Of a stretch of 64,000 nucleotides of DNA, positions 22,796 through 33,492 are shown piece by piece. Numbering within the stretch: position 1 is the stretch's first letter; every line of letters begins with the position of its first letter. The position numbers and the translations under genes are program-made. The stretch comes from Phialophora verrucosa (lineage: Eukaryota; Ascomycota; Eurotiomycetes; Chaetothyriales; Herpotrichiellaceae): positions 1,178,001-1,242,000 of the forward strand of contig MSED01000014.1 in NCBI GenBank assembly GCA_002099365.1. Reading direction: 5' to 3'. The notes below the pieces were generated by a model. That model saw only the letters and a list, made by a program, of their open reading frames with translations. It had not been told where the DNA came from and searched no databases.

Positions 22796-24277
22796 TTATT
22801 TCATGGGCGACCAGAGGTCCTCGTCGCTCATGACCATGTCGTCTTCGCTGAGCACCTTCAGGCCTTCCTTCTTCTTGTTCTTCTTCATCTCCTTCTTGGT
22901 CACGAGTGACCGCGGCGTAACGGGCGTCATGGGCGTGAAGGGCATGTAAGGACTGTAAGGCGTCTGAGGCACTCCAGTCTTGGGATGAACTCCGATTATG
23001 CTCTCGCGTACACCGACGAAGGTCGTTTTGGTCGCGGGAGCGCTCTTCAAGGTCTCATTGTAGAACTGCCTGAATGGGAGACTGTTGGAACTGCTGGACC
23101 CGTTGGAGGCCATGGTGCCGGCAAGAGACGCAGCTCCCGGCGTCCTCCGCCCGACTTCGTCCTGCGTTACAGTCACGGCGGACTTCTGGCCCGGAGTCGG
23201 CGGAGGAGGGCCTGGATTGTAAAATCTGGGAGAAGCTTGACTTTCGTCGATGTAAGACTCCTCCGTAAGAGAGGCTGATCCCAGAGGTTGCGAAATGCCT
23301 TGCCCACGGACTGAAATGTTGCTGGGTCTCCTCTTCTGAGCTGAGATAAAGGACAGAGGCGACACCTTCTTTCGAAAGCTGGTCTGAGACGCCGTGTGCA
23401 TGGACGGGTCTTCGGCAGGAGTCGGGGCCATAGGGTGAGCCAACCTTGTCGGCGGGTCTTCAGCGGGAGTGGGAGCCAGAGGGTGAGCCAATCTTGGCGA
23501 CCTTGGAGACTTTGGCTCAATGAAGTCGCGTTGATCTTGGAATTCCGGGGGGAATCCAGGAGATCTCGGCGACCTCGGCGACAGGGTTCCAACGATATCT
23601 GGGCGGTAGTAAGGCGACCTCGGCGTTGGCGGCAGGGCAATGGACCTGGGTGTAGGAGGCACGCTATACTGGGGCGGAATGTTGGGTGTCCTGGGTGATG
23701 TCTGTCCACTACTCCTGGCTTTTTGAGACTGTTCTTCGTCGTGTTGCATGACAGCAGCGTACAGCCGGGCCATTTCATCCATGTTCTTCGCCTTGTCTGC
23801 CTGAAGAATCTTCTCGTCAATGGTCGATGTGACGCTGACGTTGGACGGTTTATACGCATGCGACTTGCCGCTGGCCCATGACTTTAGGCTTGCCATTTTG
23901 CCAGGGCTCTTCAAAGGCGGCTCGACGGGCCTACCAGCCTGGCTCGCTAGCGGGGCTGGTTTGCTCATGATCTCCATGCTCAAGGATCGATTGGACGTCT
24001 GGATTCTTCGGCGAAGTTTCTTGCCCACGAAGAAAAGCAGTAGAAATGTGACAGAGAGCCAGACGACGTAAGCTCCGACAATGCCAACGACTTCGTATTT
24101 GAGTTTAGATCTATCCCGGAGGGCACCAGCGGAGATCGGGGGCCCTTGATCTGGCGGAGGCGCAGGGTCGTTGTCGATGTTGAAGTCCCAGACAGATACT
24201 GGTCGAGCTCTGGCAGGGGAGAGTGCCAGGACAAAGATGAAGATAGAGAGGGCCAAAACTGAAGAGGAGCACCTCAT
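22796..24277 (-). CDS. single-pass membrane protein with proline-rich cytoplasmic tail, unknown function
   Basis: 493 residues, single exon. A likely signal peptide (about 1-24, ending PARA) is followed by a short acidic/proline extracytoplasmic stretch. A transmembrane helix (about 63-84) comes next, then the basic stop-transfer KKLRRR. The remaining 400 residues are a disordered tail full of SPRSPR, PPTPRS and TPMTPVTPRS motifs, candidate sites for proline-directed kinases or SH3/WW partners. Residues RLAHP(L/M)APTPAEDP occur twice in tandem, encoded at 23399-23494. The tail ends with a basic KKEMKKNKKK segment and an acidic end. Similar architecture occurs in uncharacterised filamentous-fungal proteins. 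The topology is inferred, and no enzyme domain is seen. Confidence 0.8.
   Translation of the reverse strand: MRCSSSVLALSIFIFVLALSPARARPVSVWDFNIDNDPAPPPDQGPPISAGALRDRSKLKYEVVGIVGAYVVWLSVTFLLLFFVGKKLRRRIQTSNRSLSMEIMSKPAPLASQAGRPVEPPLKSPGKMASLKSWASGKSHAYKPSNVSVTSTIDEKILQADKAKNMDEMARLYAAVMQHDEEQSQKARSSGQTSPRTPNIPPQYSVPPTPRSIALPPTPRSPYYRPDIVGTLSPRSPRSPGFPPEFQDQRDFIEPKSPRSPRLAHPLAPTPAEDPPTRLAHPMAPTPAEDPSMHTASQTSFRKKVSPLSFISAQKRRPSNISVRGQGISQPLGSASLTEESYIDESQASPRFYNPGPPPPTPGQKSAVTVTQDEVGRRTPGAASLAGTMASNGSSSSNSLPFRQFYNETLKSAPATKTTFVGVRESIIGVHPKTGVPQTPYSPYMPFTPMTPVTPRSLVTKKEMKKNKKKEGLKVLSEDDMVMSDEDLWSPMK
23399..23494 (-). repeat. in-frame tandem duplication of a 48-bp unit
   Basis: Two adjacent near-identical 48-base units inside the membrane-protein gene. 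They encode 16-residue repeats starting RLAHP(L/M)APTPAEDP. The period is a multiple of three, so the frame is kept. It probably arose by slippage within the disordered tail. Confidence 0.85.
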
Positions 24278-25482
24278 CTTTGTATATGAATCAAGTCCCC
24301 AACATGATCCAGTTTCGAGGCGCCTGAAACTGCTGACCCCCTGGCCGTGAGGGACATGAAGCAGCTTGTTGCACGCAGAGAGCGATCACGGCGGTAGATG
24401 TAGCTGACCATGATTGCTGGGAGCAGGCGACCAAGGCGTCTCCGGGCATGATTGGTGAGAGGTGAGAAGTGGGAAAGTGTGAAGAGGAGGATGCGGTATG
24501 CAGGTGAAGCACGGCGAGAGACGAATGAGAAGTGAGAGAAGTCGATTCTCCTCGGAATGTTTCTTGGTTAGCGGCTCCGCAGCGCCGGGAAAGCCTTTGG
24601 TTGCTCGTTGGTACCTGAAAGGCAGGGTTCTGGGTAAGAGGCTTTAACCGCAACCGTCCAAGATGCGAGGTCTGACGGCCTGGACCCTCCACTCAGATGT
24701 TATTCTTAAGCGCCCGGTCAGAGAGCCTTCATTTGATATCACTCTGTACTCGTAAAGGGAGAGCTAACACGCTCTATCGGCCAAACTCTCGCTACTGCAT
24801 GCTGGCACCTTCATTGTCCCTGCATCTGACTGTGATGCGGCTGGCTTCTTCCACCCTTAGACATATTCGTCACTAGATGCTCCAATACCGTGCCCGACAA
24901 GCGTGACTTCACATGAGAAATGAGCGAAATGAGAGATATGTTCTCTCGATTGCCCGCACACCACCTCCCACAACTCGATCAAGGGAGGGCGCATTGGCCC
25001 GTGCCATGGGCCTCGCCCGTTCCTGGGTCGAGCCGAGAGGAAAAGAAGTCAAGCGAGCTTTACATCACTTGGTCCAGTGGCCATGGTCGCGCCCGCACGT
25101 GAACTGTAATCTGATTGACCCCGTAGGCGCCATCGACCGCAAAGTCTCCTGGACTTTGCAGCAGATGACTTCGCTTGACGTCTCCCACACGTCAGCTTTC
25201 TTGTCGAGGGCACCGAATAGCTGTTTGGAGTCTGCTCACGAGGCATGTTTGTGCGACTTGGTGTTAACGGGTGCTCTAGGGGGCAGTTCCCACAAGTTGC
25301 CAGCATCGCGACCGCAATGATAGCCTCGGGCGAGGAGTTCGGTCTGAAGGTGACGGCAAGTGCGCGCAACTCGCTCATAACCCGTGCTTTCTGGCTCTAA
25401 TGGAGAGATTGTGTTGCAAGATCTGGCGTCGCAGCGTTCGCGCCGTGCCATAAACGCATATCTCCTCTCTGGGATGTCCTTG
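24278..25482. other. intergenic
   Basis: About 1.2 kb upstream of the membrane-protein gene and downstream of AP-3 sigma. One TACTCGTA is at 24747-24754. A 135-codon frame on the plus strand (24913-25320) has no recognisable features and is not accepted as a gene. Confidence 0.5.
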
Positions 25483-26112
25483 TCATCGCCAGCTACTTCC
25501 TGTCCCAGTAGACCAACCGAGACCGGCAAAACCAGAACCTCTACCAAAGGAAGATGACTCGCGGGCGTTAACGGCTTTCCTCTTCCCCTTCGTTCCCTCA
25601 CTGGTCCTGACACCATCGACAATCTTTTCCAGGTTTGTCTCGACAACGACGCCGCCCACAACCATTTCACTGAGTACCGCGTGCAAGGTCTCAAATCCGA
25701 AGATCAAGTCAAGTTCGCAGACATTCTCGAACAGCCGGTCGAGAGCCTCGACGAAGACTTGGATGAAATCAAGGAGAGCCAGGGGTGACTCGGTCGAGGT
25801 GGATATCAGAATGAAGTAGAGCGTTGCATAGTGGCGATAGGTGATCTGGGTCGGTGCATCTGGGGACGTGGTGTTGCCCGACGGAGCCAACAAAGGGGGG
25901 AGAGGAAGGAAATTGCAGGCAGACGCTGGACGAGCCGATACCAGGGCGAAGATCTGAGAAAGAAGAGACTGCTGCGTAGCAGTGTCCTACAACAGACGGC
26001 GTCAGCGGCCGTCAAGGTGCGGTCCAGATAGGCTCATGCTCACCAGCTGAGAGTAGAACTTAGTCAGTCTAGGCTGACCATTGTTGTTGAAGACCAGAAC
26101 AGCGTTGATCAT
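25483..26112 (-). CDS. APS3: AP-3 adaptor complex sigma subunit
   Basis: Predicted 190 residues, exons 26112-26044 and 25986-25483. Exon 1 encodes MINAVLVFNNNGQPRLTKFY, the hallmark start of AP-3 sigma subunits. Exon 2 continues with the sigma longin fold (YRHYATLYF, LDFIQVFVEALDRLFENVCELDLIF, spelling the helix and strand order of the family). The small sigma chain stabilises the AP-3 complex, which sorts cargo from Golgi or endosomes directly to the vacuole. The C-terminus after the longin fold is Gly/Ser-rich and lineage-specific. Introns obey GTGAGC/TGTAG ends. It is divergent from the EngB-type GTPase, with 247 bases between starts. Confidence 0.94.
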
Positions 26113-26359
26113 GGTGATGCCTAGACACTGCAGGTCATGAAGACGGCAAGCTGCGACATGAACATGTCCGGCAGAGCCACAGGCGTGACCAAGATGCGCT
26201 TAGGCGTCCCTATCTTGGAGGAGCGGCAATGGCGGATTGGCGGATTGGCGGAAATCCATCTTCTTGGACGCGCGCCGCAACTCTCCAAAATTTCTCGCGT
26301 CCATTCAAACCCGATCCTCGGTCGTTATCACCTACCTTCTGCTCTTCCTGCCAGCTTAA

Positions 26360-28162
26360 ATGCAGACCTCGACCTGCCTGAATTGTCGCTTTGTGACTCG
26401 TTACCGCTTCCAACAGCGTCTGGTCAAGCTACAGAATGGACGCCGCAGGTTATCGTCGTTGTCGCAGGTCGACATAGGCCCGTCCTGGTACTGGGATACA
26501 CAACCCCCAACCAAAGAGAACTTAGCCGCAGCGGCACACTTCTTCAAGAATCATAAGCCTTCTAGATTATGGACAGGCGATCTCTGGAAGACATCGGAAC
26601 TATGGCGCCGCTCCAAGAAATCCTCAGCGCAGAAAATCCTCGTACCCGAAGTGGTCTTCCTCGGCCGGTCCAACGTTGGCAAATCTACTTTGATCAATGC
26701 CCTCACCTCGATAGACCTCAACCGAGTCAGCACTACTCCGGGGATGACTGAGGTAATGGCTGCCTGGGGCTTGGCAGCAAAAGAGGCCGACGGCGGAGCC
26801 ATAAAGGGCTGGGACGGAGACGTGACCCCCAAAGTCACCCTTGTCGATATGCCCGGCTACGGGTTTGGAAGCAGATCCGAATGGGGCACTCAGATCATCT
26901 CGTATCTGAACGCTCGCAGAAATCTACGGAGAGCATTTTTACTAGTGGACAGCGTCCATGGCATCATGGCTGCTGATCGCCACATGCTTGAAATCTTTCA
27001 GAAGCTCGGCATCCCATTCCAGCTCGTTGCTACAAAATGCGACCGTCTGCGCAGCAGTGGGGGACCGGAAAGTGAATTAAGAGAGGTACTCGAGAGGTTG
27101 AAAGATCAAGCATACAGAGATAAGTCAGCCTTGATGTTAGGTGAGATCATTGCGGTAGGATCTCTCCAAGAAGCCGCAGGAACAAAGCCAAAAGACGACG
27201 GGTTCGGAATCAGGAACCTACAATGGGCCATTCTCAAGGCCGCAAACCTTGAGTGGTATGCTATGGACAAGGCTGCAGTGCACAAAGTGATCGATAAGAG
27301 CGCCACACAACGACCGCAAGATAGAATCGAGGCCGAGATATCACACCTACTTCAGAAGCCGGGCGATGACCCCAGTCCTCAAAAATCACCCGACACCGCA
27401 GCGCAGACACCATCGACATCGCTTCCCAACCTTGGTCTCCGAGAGTTCATGCGCGAGATCCTGGGCACTGGTCAGGAGGCTGGCTCTTCCACAGCATCCG
27501 CTTCGCAACCCAACCGCAATCCTCCCAGGGTCTTTGACCCCTTGACATCGGACGCCCCTGGAACCGCCAGATGGAAGGCTCCTGCAAACATGCGGGATCA
27601 GCTAGACTCAGCCTACCAAGAATTACAAAAGCACATGCATGCACCATCGCCCCAAGGTAGAGACCCAGCGCTCTCCCGCCAATCCACTCCTTTATCCACC
27701 AACCGGGTGACCCAGAGGCCTGCTACGACCAAAGCCATGGCCCAAGGCATCGACGCTTTCGAAAGCATGTTCCCCGATCCATCTCCGCAACAGGCACACG
27801 GACAAAGCCGGCGTCAAACACAGCAAAAGAAAGCAGCCCTGACACCAACACCGGAATCCGGTCACAAACTCGCATCAGGACAACAACCACCTCTGATCGG
27901 CAAGGGCGTCTCCCTCGGCCTCGATGCCTTCGAAGCCATGTTTGCTGAACCCCCCAAGCCGAAGAAATCCCAGTCGAAGAAATCTCCAAAATCTACTCGA
28001 CGGAGCAACAAGTCCGGAGCATCGGGTGCACAGGCTCTGGGCCAGGCTCAACCGCCAAAGGAACCAGCCATCGTGGGGAAAGGCGTGTCAAGAGGCATTG
28101 ACGCGTTCGAATCTATGTTCGCGGAACCCGCGCAGGGGCGGAAGACGAAAGGCAAACGGTAG
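26360..28162 (+). CDS. mitochondrial EngB/YihA-type GTPase (Mrx8/GTPBP8-like) with repeated C-terminal motif
   Basis: 600 residues, single exon. The GTP-binding motifs are G1 GRSNVGKST (102-110), a G3 of DMPGYG type, and G4 TKCD. This order, with the DMPGYGFG G3, is that of the EngB family, whose bacterial members help assemble the large ribosomal subunit. The basic N-terminus, poor in acidic residues, fits a mitochondrial presequence, as for yeast Mrx8 and human GTPBP8. Bacterial EngB is only about 200 residues. Here a disordered extension of about 270 residues carries three copies of GIDAFESMF-like peptide at 463-471, 520-528 and 579-587. Two are preceded by GKGVS. I know of no function for this repeat. 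Confidence 0.9.
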   Translation: MQTSTCLNCRFVTRYRFQQRLVKLQNGRRRLSSLSQVDIGPSWYWDTQPPTKENLAAAAHFFKNHKPSRLWTGDLWKTSELWRRSKKSSAQKILVPEVVFLGRSNVGKSTLINALTSIDLNRVSTTPGMTEVMAAWGLAAKEADGGAIKGWDGDVTPKVTLVDMPGYGFGSRSEWGTQIISYLNARRNLRRAFLLVDSVHGIMAADRHMLEIFQKLGIPFQLVATKCDRLRSSGGPESELREVLERLKDQAYRDKSALMLGEIIAVGSLQEAAGTKPKDDGFGIRNLQWAILKAANLEWYAMDKAAVHKVIDKSATQRPQDRIEAEISHLLQKPGDDPSPQKSPDTAAQTPSTSLPNLGLREFMREILGTGQEAGSSTASASQPNRNPPRVFDPLTSDAPGTARWKAPANMRDQLDSAYQELQKHMHAPSPQGRDPALSRQSTPLSTNRVTQRPATTKAMAQGIDAFESMFPDPSPQQAHGQSRRQTQQKKAALTPTPESGHKLASGQQPPLIGKGVSLGLDAFEAMFAEPPKPKKSQSKKSPKSTRRSNKSGASGAQALGQAQPPKEPAIVGKGVSRGIDAFESMFAEPAQGRKTKGKR

Positions 28163-28978
28163 CGCAGGTTAGGGTAGGGTAGGGTAGTCTAGGCCAGAAC
28201 CGCAACTCTCCTCTTCCGCTCGATGAGTGTATCCGTGTATCATTCTTTAGCACATTGCACATTTCCACATACCATATACCATATACCACACCGCCCACGC
28301 CAAAAACAAACACCACGTACACATACGTGCTTTATGTAGTCCTTTCCAGGTGGTATTGCTGGGGGGAGCCGGGAGTGGAGAAGACGATACACAATCGTAC
28401 TTATGTGGCCGGATTGTCTGAAGCTGAAGAAAGTCACTCCAGGGAAATACAAGGGACGCCGAAGCAATAGCATACGTTAGTTTTCCATGTCTCTGCGCGT
28501 CGTATGTATCATATTCGTCAAAACAACTATTCACGTATCATGCGTGTATCGGACCCAACTCAAAGTATGCCCGCCGCCCCTGGCTGGGCCTACTACCAGG
28601 TATGGCGAGGATTCTCTCATCCCTACATGGCTCGTCAAACAGTACTCCGTACTGTACCTGCTTCTCAGTTGGCCCAACGGGGTGTTGATGCCGATCAACA
28701 AGCAATGATATGTCGTCTCGCATTCGAAAAAACAACAAATCCCGCAATGCACAAATGCTCAATGCCGGCATCTTCCAACCTTGCTTCTATTGCAGGCGTG
28801 TCAGAAGCAAAAATGACTAGCAGAAAACATGCCCGATCAAGATGCAGTTTCTCACAAAACGAAGCAATCATCGAACCATTGTTGGACGAACATGCTAGAA
28901 GCAAAGGTGACCTCCAATTTGTGACCGTAAACAAGAGGGTATCTCGCTTTCAAACAGAGTCGTGGGATTTCGCTTGAT
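28163..28978. other. 3' intergenic between convergent genes
   Basis: Lies between the GTPase stop and the CDC4 stop. It begins with a short TAGGG tract (28167-28187), then three ATACC-type units near 28268-28290, and includes TACTCCGTA at 28643-28651. A 157-codon plus-strand frame (28504-28977) has no recognisable features. Confidence 0.5.
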
Positions 28979-31900
28979 TCATGCGTCGTTGCTGCTGTCA
29001 AGTTCTAGAAATTCGCCGTCGTCATTACGCTCTTCCTTCCCGTTGGCGTCAACAAGTATTCGTCGTCCGAGATCACGCTCAGGCACTCCGTCTCGGGCAG
29101 CACCATAGTCAAGAATCTGCAGAAGAAGAAATCAATGAATGAGCAGACCCAGCCTTGGGTGGCAACTTACCTCGACGTATGTCAGTCCATCCCGCTGTAC
29201 CGCTGCGACGCAGCGTCTATCATCGAACCTCACTTGCCACACGCCACTAAGGTCAGAAAGTAGATCCTTGATGCACTCGCCGGTCTTGATGTTCCACAAT
29301 TTGAGATTCCGATCTGAACCAGAGATGACTTTCTGGTGGTCGTGCTTGAAGCATGTGATTGCCCCTGTATGGGCGCTCAGTGTGGCTTTGCACTGTCCGG
29401 TTTCGGGATCCCAGATCCTCAGAGTCGAGTCCGCTGCCGCAGAGACAAGTCTGTCACAATTCAGATCCAGTAGGCCGACAAGGGACGTATGGCCTTCCAG
29501 CATATACTTGAGTGAGCCAGTGTTAAGGTCCCAGATTCGGACCATGTTGTCCATCGAGCCACTTATGCATCGATTTCGTTCATGGTCAAGGACTACGCTG
29601 TAGACTTTCTGCGCGTGGCCTATTAGGCGATGAGTGGTCTCGCCCGTTGATATCTTCCAGACTCGCACCATGCAGTCGTAACTTCCGCTGACCAACGTAT
29701 CGCAATACGCGGCGAGAGCGCGGACAGAATGCTGATGGCCGCTCAACGTCCGGACAAAATAGGGACAATCGTCGGCATCCGCTTCATTTTCGGCCTGGAT
29801 GAAGCTTGGATCCCCCGGTTTCGGGAGCTTCCACACTCGTAAGGTTGAATCACGAGATCCGGTGATGATCAACGGTTGCTTCGGCATCATAATCGGTTTG
29901 CCGTCTGCAGTCTCGCCAACCTTTACAGGAAACACAATTTGGAGACATCGCACGGTGGAGTTGTGGCCACGGAAGACATGAGTCTCGCGGGCCTCTGCAA
30001 TATTCCAGACACGGACTGACCGATCAGTGGACCCCGAAACAAGTGTGTTCCCCTCATATTGCAGAGCCCAAACGCCGCCTTCGTGGCCAGAAAGAACGGC
30101 TCGCAGGACACCAGTCTTGGTATCGTAGACGTTAATGTTATTATCATCGCTTCCCGTCAAGATTTTGTCCGTGTCAAACTGCAGGCAAGTAACCACGTGG
30201 GTGTCGTGCGCATGGGCAGCGATGTGCTGAGGTTTCGTATCTTCAAACATCCAGTTTTTTCTGATGAGGTAGTGTCTGCGATACAGAGATTTGTAAAGGT
30301 GCAGACCCCGCAGGCTGGGGAAGGGGACATTCGGGTGAGGTACTGCCAGAATTGCCGCATTAGCCGCATTATAAGGGCCTTCGGCCGAAGAGACTTGGTT
30401 CATCCAGTCAGCAGATGTGACGTCGGCCACGTCTTGTCGGGACCTTTCCTTCCGCTTTACCTGCTTATGTCGATTCGAGAGTATTGTGGAGGCCTTCCGC
30501 TTCGATCGTCGCAGGATTCCGTCGTATCGACTGCGAGGTTGCGACACCGAAGGGGGGGATGGCATTGCTTCTGTCTCGGATTTGGTTGTATAGCTTAGGT
30601 CCTCCTCGTATCCAAATTGGCCAGAAGGGTCTTGCCAACCCCAGCCTTGCACAATGGCTTGGTGTAGTTCTCCTTCCGGCAAAGTAAAGCCGTCAGCCTC
30701 GAATAGTTCTTTCCAGGTTCTCTCATCACTGTTGATTAGCTGTCGCCATTTCTTTGACACCTGTGCTGCCTTGCACAGACTTTTGAGGTCGAGAAATCTG
30801 ATGGTATTGAGGGCCAACTCGGGCGGGAGGATGGCAAGGAAGTCGCATTTCAAGGCAGGATTGACCGCATCGGCGATCACTTGGAGCGTCGACTTGGGGC
30901 AACGTCGAAGCAGCTGGTGCATCACATAACTTTTCATCTCATCTGGGATGACTTCGAAGTAGTCAATCAACGCCGGAATCTCCGCAACTGAGCCGCTACT
31001 GAAGCGCGAATATTGTCTATCGTCTTGTGGTGCGCGAGGACCGCTGATTAGGTCCAAAGTGAATGGGTCGGGCGACCGACGTTGCATCACAGCAGCACTC
31101 TGCATATCCTCATATTGGGAGGCAATCTCGGAATTGGAGTCGACATCTGCGAAATATCCAGTGTGCTGCAATGTTGCAGCAGCCGTAACAGGAGAGAGGC
31201 TCGGACTAGGAAGACTTCCGTCCTGTCCTGACGGACTTTCTGCAACATGCAATCGAGCTGGTACCGACGACAAAGCCCGTCTGCCCAAAGGGCCGCCTGA
31301 AGACAACTCAGCCTCTTCATCGATGGGTGGAGTCGGTACTGCAGTATCCTGGGAGTGATCTCGAAGGGTCCTTCGGCTGCGCTGAGCACGGTCCGGTATA
31401 GAGAGTGCTCCAGTGTCTAGCACCAGTCCATTTTGCTCACTGGGTTTGGGGGACAAGGGCGGCGCATGCTGAAAAGTTGACTGCTGATCTATGCTCGGCG
31501 AAGGTAAGAGAGCGGCATTGCCTCTCAGATTAGATATGTCCCGTGTCAACCGTCTACTGGGTCCACTAGAAGGTTTCAGAACGCTGTCTGGGGTGATCGG
31601 ATTCGTGACATGGAAGCGAGAACTCTGCCCTAGAGAGCGGCTATGATGCCTCATCGACGACACAGAACGGTGTGGCGCGAAGGATGCCGTCTGTGGTTTT
31701 ACATGCTCTTCATTATCCGTGATGGATTCGGGTGAAGCAGGTCTCCTCAGTGGTCGCCGCTGTAGGGTATCAATGATCGAGCCATCGTATGAAGCGTCTG
31801 TCCACGGTTGAAAGGTCTCCACAGTCTCGACTGTGCCGTGAACGTCCCGCAGAGTTCGCTGTTCCTCTTCGAACTGCTCCAAAGCCAGCGTCGTGTCTTC

Positions 31901-32254
31901 TGCTTCATGGAATATCGTCTGCTTCCCGCCTATCGCGAAGTGTATCTTCCTCAGACTAGGTGGTGTTGGGGTAGCCGCGAGGGGATACTGTTTGAGGTCC
32001 AAATCCTGCATCCGACGCGGCTGCCGCATACGCAACGGAGGGAATTTTGTGGTTGTGGTTGTGGTCGTGGTCACGACTGTAGTTTGTGTAGCTGGTGCAA
32101 ACGAAAACTGGCCGAACAAGGCATCCGCATCCGCAGTCATGGTGCGATGTAAGTGGTTTTCTTTGCTTCGTGGACGTTTTCCGAGTCTATGGCTCCTAGG
32201 CCGAGGACGGTAATGGTCGTGTCGGCCCTCCTCTATCGTTTCCCCGTCCTCCAT
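28979..32254 (-). CDS. CDC4: F-box/WD40 protein Cdc4, SCF ubiquitin-ligase substrate receptor
   Basis: Predicted 1073 residues, exons 32254-29171 and 29116-28979. The GTAAGT/GCAG intron replaces a read-through end with an acidic tail ending LDSSNDA. It recruits phosphorylated proteins (CDK inhibitors and others) to the SCF ligase. Order of domains: a Ser/Pro-rich N-terminal region with a poly-Thr run; the dimerisation segment IPDEMKSYVMHQLL; the F-box LPPELALNTIRFLDLKSL (about 470-520); then seven clear WD repeats such as SGSTDRSVRVWNI and SGSMDNMVRIWDL. A weaker last blade (DDRRCVAAVQRDGL) makes eight, as in yeast Cdc4. The start is uncertain: the frame stays open to 32923, and ATG at 32140 is another candidate. 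It is divergent from HOP1. Confidence 0.93.
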
Positions 32255-33492
32255 TGCAATTCTAGCTGCCGTTGTCACCGTATCACCTTCTGGTCGAAGA
32301 TCATCTGGCAGGGTAAATCGGGGGTGCGCGTAATATGCGTGAGGTAGCTTAGTCCGGGGTTGAGGACAACAAGCGACGATGACAGGTTGATCTCTTCCTG
32401 ACCTGCGTCGATGCGTATGAAGTCTTGGGTAACGAGTGGAGGTGTTGATCCGTAGATTCGGGTTATCAAGCCCAGATTGTGGGTGCGTGCCCTCGGTTGG
32501 GCTGACAAGTGAAGGACAGTTGAGATTTGGGAATATCGGGACCACAAATGGCCGAAGGCTGACGGTGACCTTCTTTTGCTGCTTCGGTGTGGTAGCGGAG
32601 GAATTCAAAGGTAGGGCGGATTGGTACAGTGAATCTGGGTCGTCAAACAGCGTGGTGTTTGGTATGCGAGTGTTTCGGAGACTGACGGTGGGAGCGAGGG
32701 TGGGAGCGCGGGCGGACCAACCCAATTCTGCCGTCGGCTCTCTGTGATCGAGGCGGAGAAGACGCAAGCGCGCTTCCTGGGAGCCTTGAGTGGTGGTAGT
32801 CTCCCGAGCGCCCGCGCCACTGGCATCAGGCAAGATTGTGGCTTTCCGGAAGTAACCGTAAACAAAGGTTTTCCTCTGCTCTGTTGCCACCAGATGACCA
32901 AGCCGTAAAAGTGAAGCCAGCACCAGGCGCGACGTCAGCCTTCTGCCTACTCCTATATGTACTTCGATGTATTCACGAGAGGTACCAGGCTGACTGTGCC
33001 ACGCAATGGCAGAACTACGCTATGGTGCCTTCACCTCAGTTGCACGAGATTTCGAGGGCGAAAATCCAATTCACCGTGCCCGAGGTTTTACTCCCTCGGT
33101 GACTTCTACACTCCTCGAAGCTCAAGTAACGGCGTCGGTGTAGAATGAACAGCCAGGGAAACGTCATGGAATGGATCATTTGCCTAGAGAAGGGGCAGTC
33201 TGAACGTACGACGTTGGTTTTCTTTCCCGTCTTGCTGATGGTTCAACTGGCTTCATGCGAATGTCACGAAATATTCCACTCGACTAGGGAGCATATAATG
33301 ACGGGTCCTTAAGCTGCTTGAGACTCAGTCATGCGTATTTGCAGGGGCCATGACGAGATAGTGAATTCTTGTCATGATGCTCAAGTTGAGAATATCACCT
33401 CTCCACTGCGAGTCCGCTTCACTTTGACTTCACTTGCTTCACCAACTTTCATTTTGTCCCCCAGTGCACATGCCGCACAGCTCCAGTTCACA
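32255..33492. other. divergent region between CDC4 and HOP1
   Basis: About 1.2 kb. The CDC4 frame stays open on the minus strand up to 32923, but that part has low-complexity content and no domain, so it is treated as leader. No other gene seen. CT-rich sequence just before HOP1 (33400-33480) looks like its promoter. Confidence 0.45.

Noticed and set aside
23173..23859. 228-codon minus-strand frame inside the membrane-protein gene
   Set aside because: Shadow frame produced by the low-complexity tail; the signal peptide and membrane helix lie in the other frame.
24913..25320. 135-codon plus-strand frame
   Set aside because: No recognisable motif, and composition unlike neighbouring genes.
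28167..28187. TAGGG repeat resembling telomere sequence
   Set aside because: Only three imperfect units (TAGGG, not TTAGGG) directly after a stop codon; too short to call an interstitial telomere.
28504..28977. 157-codon plus-strand frame
   Set aside because: Lies in the 3' region between convergent genes, no family features, and antisense to the CDC4 end.
32255..32923. Upstream extension of CDC4 as coding
   Set aside because: The frame is open, but the content is low-complexity with no conserved segment; the usual Cdc4 start is matched better by 32254 or 32140.
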